A DNA stretch of 64,000 nucleotides from Adiantum capillus-veneris (taxonomy: Eukaryota > Streptophyta > Polypodiopsida > Polypodiales > Pteridaceae), in NCBI GenBank assembly GCA_014529385.2, contig CM043968.1:129369018-129433017 (forward strand). The letters run 5' to 3'. Positions 32,590 through 42,033 of the stretch are shown here, one piece after another. Made by a program: the position numbers and the translations under genes. Positions within the stretch are counted from its first letter, which is position 1, and each line of letters starts with the position of its first letter. Under the pieces are notes generated by a model. That model searched no databases, was not told the DNA's origin, and saw nothing but the letters and a program-made list of their open reading frames with translations.

Positions 32590-33835
32590 GCAACACCATT
32601 TTGTTGAGGCGTATAAGGAACTATATATTGGTGTTTTATTCCACAACTAGCCAAAAATGCATTAAATTCATGAGACATATACTCCCCCCTCGATCGAAAC
32701 GGAGGGTGCCCATAGTACATTTCGATACATTTTCAGCCATAGCCAAAAATTGTTTGAAGCACAAAAAAAAACTTCGGACTTTGCTTTAAGCGGAAATACC
32801 CATCCATGTCATCAATAAAAGTCACGAAGTAAAGGTAATTGCCCAAGGACGGAGTTTGCATGGGCCCACAAACACCACTATGCACAAGTTGCAACCTACA
32901 TGTGGTCCTAACTGAACCATCCTTTGGAAACTTTGAATGCTGCATCTTACCCAAAATACAACCTTTACAAACATGTTTGACAGTTGCTTCAAGAGGCGGC
33001 AAAGAAGCGGTCATATCAAATTTCTGCAAATGCAACAAACTGGCAAAATTTAGATGACCAAAACGTGCATGCCAAAGTTTTGCATCTGAAATAGCCCTTG
33101 AATCTGCAACTCCATTTGCAAAATTTTGTCCATACTTGTCATACAAAGTGAGCTTATACAGCCCACGACACAAAAGGCCAGATGTAATAATTTCATCACC
33201 AAAACTGAGATCATGAATTCTACATCTATCATCCACAAATTTGACTACAAGTCCAAGTCTAGCAAGTGCAGATACAGACAAAAGATTCTTCTTGATCCCA
33301 TGTACATAAAGTGCATCAACAAGTGTGAAAGAACTGCCATTTGCAGCAATAAACACAACAACTCCCTGAACCGGATAAGAGGCATTGTTGGCACAAGTGA
33401 CTGAATTCCCATGAGAGACAGACTCGAGAGAGGTGAACAATTCACGATGTGAGATAATGTGTTTTTTAGCACCACTATCAAAGTACCACACATGTGAATC
33501 TGTAGCAACTGACATGCATGCATCATGGACAATAGGATTATAAGTGTACTCTAGACTAAAAGCCCATTCTGCATCAACGTCACAGTCTCCTTTCACAGAA
33601 GACTCAACAATGGCTGCATTTGTAGTGGAACCAGCATTTGCACTGGAACCACCCTTTTTCTTCTTAGCCTCTTTGGCCTTCAACTTAGGACACTGCTTGC
33701 TCAGGTGATCATTAGCTTTACAATAATGGAAATGCATCTTCTGTTTGCCCTTATCACCAGAGTTGCCAGACGAAGTGCTGCCAGCAGAAGCATTGGAAAT
33801 AGAAGTTTTTTCACTCGCAATATAGCTTTTGCTTG
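32590..33835 (-). pseudogene. Copia gag C-terminus, protease and integrase N-terminal half
   Basis: The minus strand reads a zinc knuckle HYCKANDHLSKQC (first Cys of the knuckle replaced) and a Lys-rich KAKEAKKKKGG. The protease follows with active site VWYFDSGAKKHII, then the pre-integrase HHCC domain (LWHARFGHLNF, CKGCILGKMQ). The integrase core has FVTFIDDMDGY and, after a frameshift near 32725, SHEFNAFLASCGIKHQYIVP. It stops in PYTPQQNGVA at the E1 insertion. The frame from 33835 to 32733 is otherwise long and open. At the 33.83-kb end it is fused to gypsy RNase H sequence, not to the gag N-terminus. Confidence 0.88.
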
Positions 33836-34750
33836 TATTTGTCTTCAAAACAAAAGGTTTTTTTGGATCGACGATGTGCAGTATGGGAGCATTTGCTAAA
33901 GTGGTCTTAAGCTTATCAAAGATACTTTGCTATTTTGCTTGCCAAATGAATTGGTGACCTTGATCCTTTAGCTAGTCAATCGTACATACAACTATCCTTG
34001 CATAATTTTGTATAAATTTGCAATAATTGCCATCCATGCCCAAAAAAAATTCAAGCTCTTCCAAATTATTGGGAAAAGGCTATTTCAAATAGCCTCGACT
34101 TTGTTAGGATCCATCTTAAAACCCTCAATGGAGATAATATGACCAAGATATTGCACCTCAAATCACAAATTTTCTCTTCTTGGCATATAAAGCGTTTTTT
34201 CTCAGCAGATCAAAAACGTGTCAAAAATGATCTAAAATGTTCTTCCTGAGAATGATTGTAAACAAGTATGTAATTTAAAGAAGACAACTACACATTTACT
34301 CAAGTAAGGTTATAGGACCGTGCCATACGTGTCATGAATGAAGTTGGAGCATTTGGTCACCCCAAGAAAAGCACTAGAAATTCAAAATGTCCAAACTGTG
34401 TTCAGAAAGCTGCTTTAAGAATATCCTTGGCATTAATTTGTAATTGATGATCTCCTGATCGTAAATGAATCTTCCTAAAGTATTTAACCCCACAGACTTG
34501 GTAAAAAAGATCACCAACTCTATGCATATGATACTTATTCTTTATGGTAATCATGTTAAAATGTCGATAGTCTATGCATATATGAAGTTCCATCCTTCTT
34601 CCTTTACGAAAAGGACTTGGGATGCTCGATCATGGAGAAGATTTAAGGTTAATGAAACCTTTATTGAGATACTTAGTTAGTTGGTGTTCCAACTCTTTAA
34701 TTTCACTTTGACTAAGCATATATGCAAGTTTTCTTATAGGTTTAATGTTT
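33836..34750 (-). pseudogene. Ty3/gypsy RT and start of RNase H, decayed
   Basis: On the minus strand, across many frameshifts, RT motifs run in order. They are ELEHQLTKYLNKGFI, MELHICIDYRHFNMITIKNK, VKYFRKIHLRSGDHQLQI, then the ILVYNHSQEEH region, YLGHIIS, NFLGMDGNY and finally VDPKKPFVLKTN at the RNase H start. The reading ends at 33.83 kb in the copia gag, so a rearrangement junction lies there. It probably belongs with the gag at 35.4-36.3 kb. Confidence 0.8.
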
Positions 34751-35400
34751 GGATGCACGCATGTACTATGTAATAATTCTTTCTTTGGAGGTAAACCCAA
34801 ATATAAATTATTGAGAAAACATCTCTATAGTTATGCAAAACACGATTAAGTTCATCACATTGAAAAACAAAATTAGCTGTTTATTTTCATGTACAGAGAC
34901 AATAGCAAATCATAACACAAGTACATATCCTTTATTTCAGTTGCTTTCTAGAGTAACTACAACTCAACTGTACATATAACAAGAGAAGAAGGAACATCCC
35001 TTTTTCCAAACAGTAAAACATGACTACAAGTAGTTTCAAACTACAAACATGAATACAATCAATTTCAAACTACCATTAAAGTGTTATGCTTATAAATAAA
35101 CTTCAAGCAGGTCCTAGGCTATACATCCATTTATGTCGAAGAACTACATCAACTTTTGAAATGTGCGTAACTTGAAAATTCACCCCATCATTAATGAGTA
35201 TATGCATCTTGTGCCCATTAGTATATCAATTCAAATGGACTAATTCATGTGACCCATATTGAAGCTATAAGCACTCGTGTGCTTCCTTGGAATGAGAGAA
35301 TTCTACCTGAATATACCTTACAAATGGGTTTAATTGTAGTAACGGGACAATGTATCAAGCCTTGTCTTTACATTTGCTTGCTTCTTTATCATTGTTCTTA
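34751..35400. other. No recognisable gene
   Basis: Sequence between gypsy gag and RT remnants. The protease expected here is not recognisable. AT-rich, nothing supportable. Confidence 0.4.
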
Positions 35401-36290
35401 GCTTTTTCTGACTTTGGACCCATGTTCAATGAGAAATTGTGTTTGGTATGCTATCTGTCGTCAAGATCGTAGCCCCTATTCATCCACATGATATACTAAA
35501 GCTTTAGAAATGACATCCTCCAATGTTAAAGTGGAATAATCTTAGCTTTCACTTTTGGGTGCAATCCTTGAGGGAATCCGCGTACCTTTTGATATTTGTT
35601 GAGGCTATCTAGTTTGAGAATCACTTCTCATTAGCATGACATGTAATTGGTGAGGAATGACATATGCATGAAACACTCATCCCCAACCTACTTGTTTAGA
35701 TCGTCTTTGTCGTTGGGAAGAGAATTCTTTTGGAACATGACTTGGAAATGCTGCCAGGTTGTAGTTTTTTCTCTAGCTTGAGCAACATCCACCACCTATA
35801 GGATTTACCTTCAAGTACTAAACTTGTTTCAAGAGAGTGGAAGACATTTAGAGTTGCTCGTATAGCCGATGGACATTGGTCCATTTGTGTAAAGAAGTGT
35901 TTACCACATCTTTGTTGTGATTTTTATCTTCACCTCCATACACTCACAGATTTAGAACCTTCATCTAGGAAGATGTATTTGAGTTTTATTGCTCTATTAG
36001 AAGAGACTGTGATGGTGGTGGTCAACCATTAGACCCCTAATTTGCCACATTATTACCTTGAGACCAATCCTTGGCCATCCGGGCCGCCAAATTTGTTTCC
36101 ATTTTATTTGAGCGATGGAAGAGGGAATTAAACTCGTATTTATGGACAAACCCATGGTCTTCATGAAAAAACATCCCATTCCTCAGCTCGTATATCTTCC
36201 ATAGTCTCCTCCATATGCACGCAAATGGTGCGGTTTTGAGGTCAAAGTGATGGTTTGCTGTAAACCTTTGGTCGGATGACATTTTTCTTG
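35400..36290 (-). pseudogene. Ty3/gypsy gag remnant
   Basis: The minus strand carries DKNHNKDVVNTSLHKW, matching the gag at 21.3 kb (DRNKDVVNTFLHKW), plus LAARMAKDWSQGNN and a segment VPKEFSSQ (compare SFSKEFLDS). Many stops interrupt it. Orientation and order fit the RT remnant at 33.8-34.75 kb, so both are likely parts of one element. Confidence 0.6.
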
Positions 36291-36492
36291 GGAAATTTAT
36301 AGTTTTAGAGAATTAAATGTGCTTAATTAAAATGGCTTATGGTTTTTTTTTTGGTTTCAAACCCATGACGTAGCTCCAAAAAATTTCCAAGCCCTCGATT
36401 GAGCCATACACGCACCGACCTCACCCTCACCTTTGTGTGTGCTAGCTACAATTTACACCTATGGCACTACTTTGTTGAAACCCGCCATGCAA

Positions 36493-36539
36493 GGGGGGGG
36501 GGGGGGGGGGGGGGGGAGAGAGAGAGAGAGAGAGAGAGC
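36493..36539. repeat. Poly(G)24 followed by (AG)n
   Basis: Twenty-four G, then about 11 AG units. A third very long G/C homopolymer in the window. Confidence 0.95.
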
Positions 36540-36566
36540 ATGTCATGCAACTTCATGTAGGGTTAA

Positions 36567-37887
36567 CACTAGGTTGGTAATGGGACACTTTTATGTCCTG
36601 TTAAGTGACCATTTTCCTTGAATTATGTCAAGAGTTTCAAAATGGATTTTGAGGTGCTATCTGTCTAGAAAGTTGTCTCATGAGCTGAAAAAAACTCGAC
36701 ATTTTTTTGGAATATCAATTCCATCTTTAACCTTGTCCTTGCACAACATTTCACAACCTAAACTGTGTGAAAAAACGGGTTCTGTTTTTGGCTTTTTTCA
36801 ACTTTTTGCAACTATACCACTCTAGAATTCATGTTTGTGAGGTCTATAATGCTAGAGAACTATCTTTAGTAGTCCTCAACATGTCCTGATGCTTCTAGGG
36901 AGAAATAAATGTTAAAGTTATAAGTTATGACCAAATTACAAAAATTGTCAAATCCTGTTTTTTAGCCAATTTTAGCTCTTCTATGATTTTTTTGGTGGCT
37001 TTCATGATATCCAAATGCACTTTTGATTTTCTATGTCGCATATTGTAACATAAAGCTAATATTCCTTGAGTTTTGGGGCACCTAATACCCTATTTTTCAT
37101 AGTAGACAGCGATGGTTGATTTTTTCAATTATAGAAGAAAACGAAACATTCTAGTATATCAAGTATAGCTTTTTCAATATTTCTAGTTTCTTGTGACAAC
37201 TACATGCATTTTGTAGTTAGTAACCATATCTAGTCATAAGGATCAAATTTGGCTAGATATTGAATAGTTTCTATGGGATTCTACAACTCATAATGTTGAA
37301 CCTAGTTTTTTCATGTTTGCTGTATTTAGCACTTCATTTTTGTCCCCAAGACTCCCCTTGGTAAGAGATATATTACTCTTTTGACATGCTCCATGGCTCC
37401 TTATGAGCCTAAAGGACAATAGGGAACTAAGAAAAGATTCATATATTATTTGTATTGAGCGTGGCTATAGAAACTTTGATGATAGGTTTGCAGAATGGTA
37501 AAAATTCAACTTTTTTGTACCTATTTCTTTTGGCAAAACAAAAAATAGTGAGTGAGAAGCAATCATATGTTCTCATCACCAACCCATTGAAGTTAACTAG
37601 GGATTTTATCTCAAGTCCTACAAAAATCCCTAATCTTATTTTTATGCAACAAAACATAAGAAATGACTGTTTTGATGAAAATGTACTGGTCCATCAACTT
37701 TGGAGGCATGGTGTGACCAAAATATGAGAAATTTTACAAGTTTCTTATTTTTTCCATGTGTAGTAGTCCTTGAACTATAACCTCATGAAAGGATTTTACA
37801 AAATGAGTGGATCTACTATGGTTTTGGAGGTTTTTTTCAAAACCCTGAAAGGACACTTTTATGTCCTGTTAGGTTACCAACCTAGTG
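36567..37887. mobile_element. Non-autonomous TIR element with CACTAGG ends
   Basis: The left end CACTAGGTTGGTAA (36567-36580) is the reverse complement of TTACCAACCTAGTG (37874-37887). Both ends are flanked by TTAA (36563-36566 and 37888-37891). Just inside each end is the palindrome GGACACTTTTATGTCC (36583-36598 and 37851-37866). The 1.3-kb interior has no transposase-like frame. CACTA termini with subterminal repeats suggest the CACTA (CMC) superfamily, whereas a TTAA duplication is more typical of piggyBac. The TTAA may also just extend the TIR. Confidence 0.75.
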
Positions 37888-37891
37888 TTAA

Positions 37892-38357
37892 AGCACCATG
37901 CCTCTTCCCCTCCTCTCTCCCTTATGGAATACCACTGTGATAGTTGGAGGCACATCAAAACTACAAACACGTAGAAAATAGCACATAGTATACACAATAT
38001 TGAGCATGCATACCTCAAGAATCTTTCATACACATTGTTCATCAAAACCCATGTGAAAAAAGGAGGAGGGAGAAAGAGAGAGCAGAATTGGGAAGCAGCA
38101 CTATTTGACCACACCCAATGATAACGCAAATTGTGTCCTTGTTGTTTCATCCAATTGTCATACAACATAAAACAATGTTGAACAAAGAGCGTGTCATGGA
38201 GCTTATCATCCGATATGTAAAAATGCAGTCTTCTTAACAACTCCTACTGAATTCTTGATATAAGAGATGTGCACTAATATTGTTACCTGTGTTGGCCACC
38301 AATGCATGGAATGGATCTTCTTCTGTACTTTAAAGCTATAATTCTTTGCAAAATCAA
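37892..38357 (-). pseudogene. 3' half of the split gene, inverted
   Basis: On the minus strand from 38357 the sequence reads DFAKNYSFKVQKKIHSMHWW and QVTILVHISYIKNS. After a one-base shift in a T-run comes YISDDKLHDTLFVQHCF and YHWVWSNSAASQF, to about 38083. It continues in frame from the last codons at 16422 (DIVVFVV) when one TGTTG copy is counted once. The same uncharacterised family is involved. Below 38083 I cannot follow the coding sequence, which may be intron or missing. Confidence 0.75.
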
Positions 38358-38362
38358 CAACA
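38358..38362. repeat. Copia target-site duplication CAACA
   Basis: CAACA next to the plus-oriented copia LTR is the reverse complement of TGTTG at 16418-16422 next to the other LTR. This is what a 5-bp duplication looks like after one side has been inverted. Confidence 0.85.
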
Positions 38363-38589
38363 TGTTACCATATACATGCGGTAGTGATGTGTGTGAACAC
38401 ACTAGGACCACCGGGGCATTTTTCCCCTCTTTTGGAGGTTTTTTCCCCCGAGCATTGTATATACTCCAATCACTCTAGGGCTATCTATCTTTCCATTGCA
38501 CATTAAGTAATACACTCTCTATTGTGTGGCTTGACCTTCCTTTGTCTTCTCCAAGCTGTGTGTATTTGCTTGTAACCCTAATTCCAACA
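38363..38589 (+). mobile_element. Copia element 5' LTR (227 bp), inverted relative to its body
   Basis: Starts TGTTACCATATACATG, ends CCTAATTCCAACA, with the same length and layout as 16423-16649. A primer-binding site follows and gag starts downstream, so it is a 5' LTR. Confidence 0.9.
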
Positions 38590-38591
38590 AT

Positions 38592-38603
38592 TGGTATCAG
38601 AGC
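38592..38603 (+). promoter_or_regulatory. Copia primer-binding site (initiator tRNA-Met)
   Basis: TGGTATCAGAGC, two bases after the LTR, is the standard plant copia primer-binding site complementary to initiator tRNA-Met. Confidence 0.95.
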
Positions 38604-38894
38604 AGGTTGCATCCTCCCGAGCTTAGTCGCCAGCAGCTCCAACACGCACTTGCTCATTTTTTCCAATTTTAGCGAGCTCTTTGGAGAGCGTTCGAGCTCA
38701 TTTCGGCCTCGGTTTCCACTAAAGCTAGGTCTGCACATGCCATTTCATCATTTTGTGTAGAATTTCTCTCAGTGTCGTTTTCTACATAACTGGTCCATAC
38801 TGTCTACTGCGGGTTGTGCTATATAGCAGGTGCTAGTCTCACTTAGTCTCTCCTCATTTTGGGCAGTTTTCACATCAGGTGCATGCATTTTCCA

Positions 38895-39589
38895 TGGTTG
38901 ACAACAACATAGATGTGTTCAAGATGTTTGCTGTTGAGGGACAGGTTGGATGGGGACAATTACCCTATGTGGGCTTACATGATGCAACATGTTCTTATGT
39001 CAAAGGGCACCTGGCATATTGTGCAGGGCATTGATGTACGTCCTGGTTCTGAGGATGTAGGCGATGTTGAGGATGTTGCAGGTCTTGCTGCTATTAGAGT
39101 TGTTTTGCCTACGATAGAACAAGCTTGTTGGAATGTAAAGGATGCGTAGGCTCATGCATTGAAGTGTACCATTACTTCTCACATTTGTTCAGTGAAATCT
39201 GCAAAATAGCCACAATGAGGCTAAAATTGCTTTGCTACATAAAGAGCTGGAATCGAAGATTATGCATGAGGAAGATGATATGGACACTTTCCTTGCCAGT
39301 GTCAACGATATCAATGAGCAACTTATTTTTGCAGGTGAAGTCATTTCAGAAAGTTCCCTTGTGCAAACCGTTCTTGATGCCTTACCAGATTCTTACCAGA
39401 CTTTCGCTAGTCCCTGAAGACTTATGAACCAAGGAAATCCTGAAGTTGTCAAGTTTGATGCATTATGCACATTGTTGCTACAAGAGTCACTTTCCAAAAA
39501 AACAGGACTAGACAGCGTGCAATTGAAAAAACTTTTATTGCTTCTCAAAGAAAGGGTGGTACAACAATGTAGCCACTTCTTATGGTTTC
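38895..39589 (+). pseudogene. Copia gag N-terminal part
   Basis: From ATGGTTGACAACAACATAGA, with a frameshift, the plus strand reads RLDGDNYPMWAYMMQHVLMS and GTWHIVQGIDVRP, then several gag-like segments (DDMDTFLASVNDINEQL, QTVLDALPDSYQTFASP). It stops at 39589 where the E2 LTR begins. This is the gag portion missing from the minus-strand copia body at 33.83 kb. Confidence 0.75.
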
Positions 39590-39884
39590 AATGCAAGGGA
39601 CTTGCTGATACACTATGTGCAAGCCACAAATGGCTCCAAGAACACAACTAGACTAATCTAACAAGATCAAGAGAGCAAGGGACTTGCTGATACACTATGT
39701 GCAAGCCACAAATGGCTCCAAGAACACAACTAGACTAATCTAACAAGAACAAGAACAATGCCACTCACCATCCTACGCTCGCCTTCGTGGAGGATTCCTC
39801 ACCCCGAAGAAGAAGGAGCTACGGCCGTGCCGCACTCAACCGCCTCGCCCGCCATGCCATCGTCGCAATGCTCGATCGCACATA

Positions 39885-39931
<47 letters not shown>

Positions 39932-39932
39932 G

Positions 39933-40011
<79 letters not shown>

Positions 40012-40295
40012 GGAGATGAAGAAGAAGAAGATGGAGATGGAGCAAGAGCACACTTCAATTGCACAAATGAGAGAATAAATGAATTTTAGGTTTATGTGAC
40101 TTTTATATGAGCTCGCCCCATTCAGACTTGGGCGCCCATACTTAGCCAACTAACCCTTGAATGTTCTAGTTAGAGTGCGCCTCTCATCGGAGATCACTCT
40201 TACCCTTTTTCCATTGGACCGACAAACCTGGTACCTGACTCTACCAAATAAATAATACGGTGTCCGTTGTAGGTGATAGGAATGTGCGTGAGGAA
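39590..40295 (-). mobile_element. E2 3' LTR with internal duplication and expanded microsatellites
   Basis: An 82-bp segment (GCAAGGGACTTGCTGATACA...) is tandemly duplicated at 39593 and 39675. A (CT)n array (39889-39929) and an (AC)n array of nearly 40 units (39936-40010) replace the much shorter ones of the 5' LTR. A TATAAAAG box is retained. Confidence 0.85.
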
Positions 40296-41722
40296 TGCCC
40301 CCCTTCCTGATGTAGATTCCGTCCTCGGAAGCTATTGAGTTGAAGCTCGTTCGTCGAAGTGGAAGAGCATTTGAGATGAATGTCCTTAGCCTTCTTCAGT
40401 CACTGCAAAATCAAACAACATTGGCACAATAATTGCATTCTCATATACAATTAAAAAGCATATGCAGCTGTAGACAGACAAATTGATTGGTAACAAAAAC
40501 TTAAACCATTTGTCAGCAATAAACATTAAACTATAATATATTCAAACGCATAAACAGTTGGGAAGGTCAAAAACTAAACAAGTCTGGAGTCGCTAATTTA
40601 ACGGTCGAAAGGCACTAGAGATCGACTATTAATACCACGGGCAAGCTTCTCAATTTTCTCTGGTCAATTAAGTTGTTTAATCGCGAGAGCCAAGTATTTC
40701 ATGTCCGAGGGCTGACTAGAGGCTATACCTAGAAGACCTTGTAGTTAAGCTACGATAAAAGGAATTTCTCATGAAATCATCACCTGATTTATTTCTTTTT
40801 CTTTGACCCCCCAAAGTCTTTTCACAGTGATTCCATTTTGATGTGTGTTCTTATTTTGTATGCCTTGGGTTTTTTGCTTTTCAAGGAAAGGCACCCACAC
40901 TGGGAACCTCTAGGACTCAAGTACCATAGGCGATACATGTGAGTGAAGTACCAAATCAAGCTGAGATTTCTCTTTCCGCTTTAGATTTTACATTGTGGCA
41001 CTTTGATTTTTTATTGTTTGTTCGTTTTCAGCATTTTAACTTTGTAACTTTGGGGGGTTATATAACATTGTTACCCTCCCCAGGCTCATCACATTTGTAA
41101 ACTCCCTTTATAATACTTAAGCTAAAGGTCAATAGGGACTAAGCCCACTAGAAAGCCCTAGTACATCGCACACAATACTACCTAAATCGGATTAAGAACG
41201 TAAGTAACCATTGATTATTAGGAAGGCATTCCCCATGGTATTAAGAGAAGATCTGTAACGCCTAGCTTGGTCAAACTAGCTTAGACGGACTGCTTGATTT
41301 TAAACCTAGACAAGTGATTATGACAAAAAATTACATTGAATTTAATGTTTGGTTCTAAGCAAATGCGATGAATATTATGCTACCAATCACAATTAAAGCA
41401 GACAAACATAGATACAAAAAAGATAAGGGACAATACTAATGGACAAAAAACACATGTTTGTGTTGATGATCGCGCTTGGTTTGAAGAGTGAACGAGAGAA
41501 ATATTCCATGAAGGTCCAAATCCTAACCACAGCAACACGTTCCTGTACACACGAGGAAACACAAAGAATACCTCTAGGAGGCACATCAGTGGGAAGAAGA
41601 ACTTTGCTAATCACTAAACTCTAAAACAGAAACACTCCTATCGTACTAATCTTACCTACTCCATCACTCGAGTGATGAGAATTAAAGGTGTTTGATGACA
41701 TAGGTCTCTGTTTCAGTGTACC

Positions 41723-41766
41723 GTATGCACAATAAAAGTCAATGTTTTGACTTTTATTGTGCATAC
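41723..41766. repeat. Near-perfect palindrome, 20-bp arms
   Basis: GTATGCACAATAAAAGTCAA (41723-41742) is the exact reverse complement of 41747-41766, with a TGTT spacer. E1 carries only one arm at the equivalent site (30562-30581). The second arm was therefore added in E2, probably by template switching. Confidence 0.9.
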
Positions 41767-42033
41767 TCGTTTGCTAATTGCTCTTACTCTTTACTTTTTT
41801 TCTTTTTTGTGAGTATAAGGCTTTATATATGCATTCCCTAAGATTGGCGATTGAGAGGTCAGGGAAAGAAGGGTAAGAGGGAAATATTGAATAGGCTGAC
41901 GTGAATGAAGACTTCCCCCTTTCCTTGGGTAGGTCATACTGTTTGAAATGTGCTCGTCACCCTTTGAAAGCAATTGTTCCAGTTGGTAATAGGTGAGGAT
42001 TTTTGCCAGTAGTTTTCTATTACCTTAGGTGCC

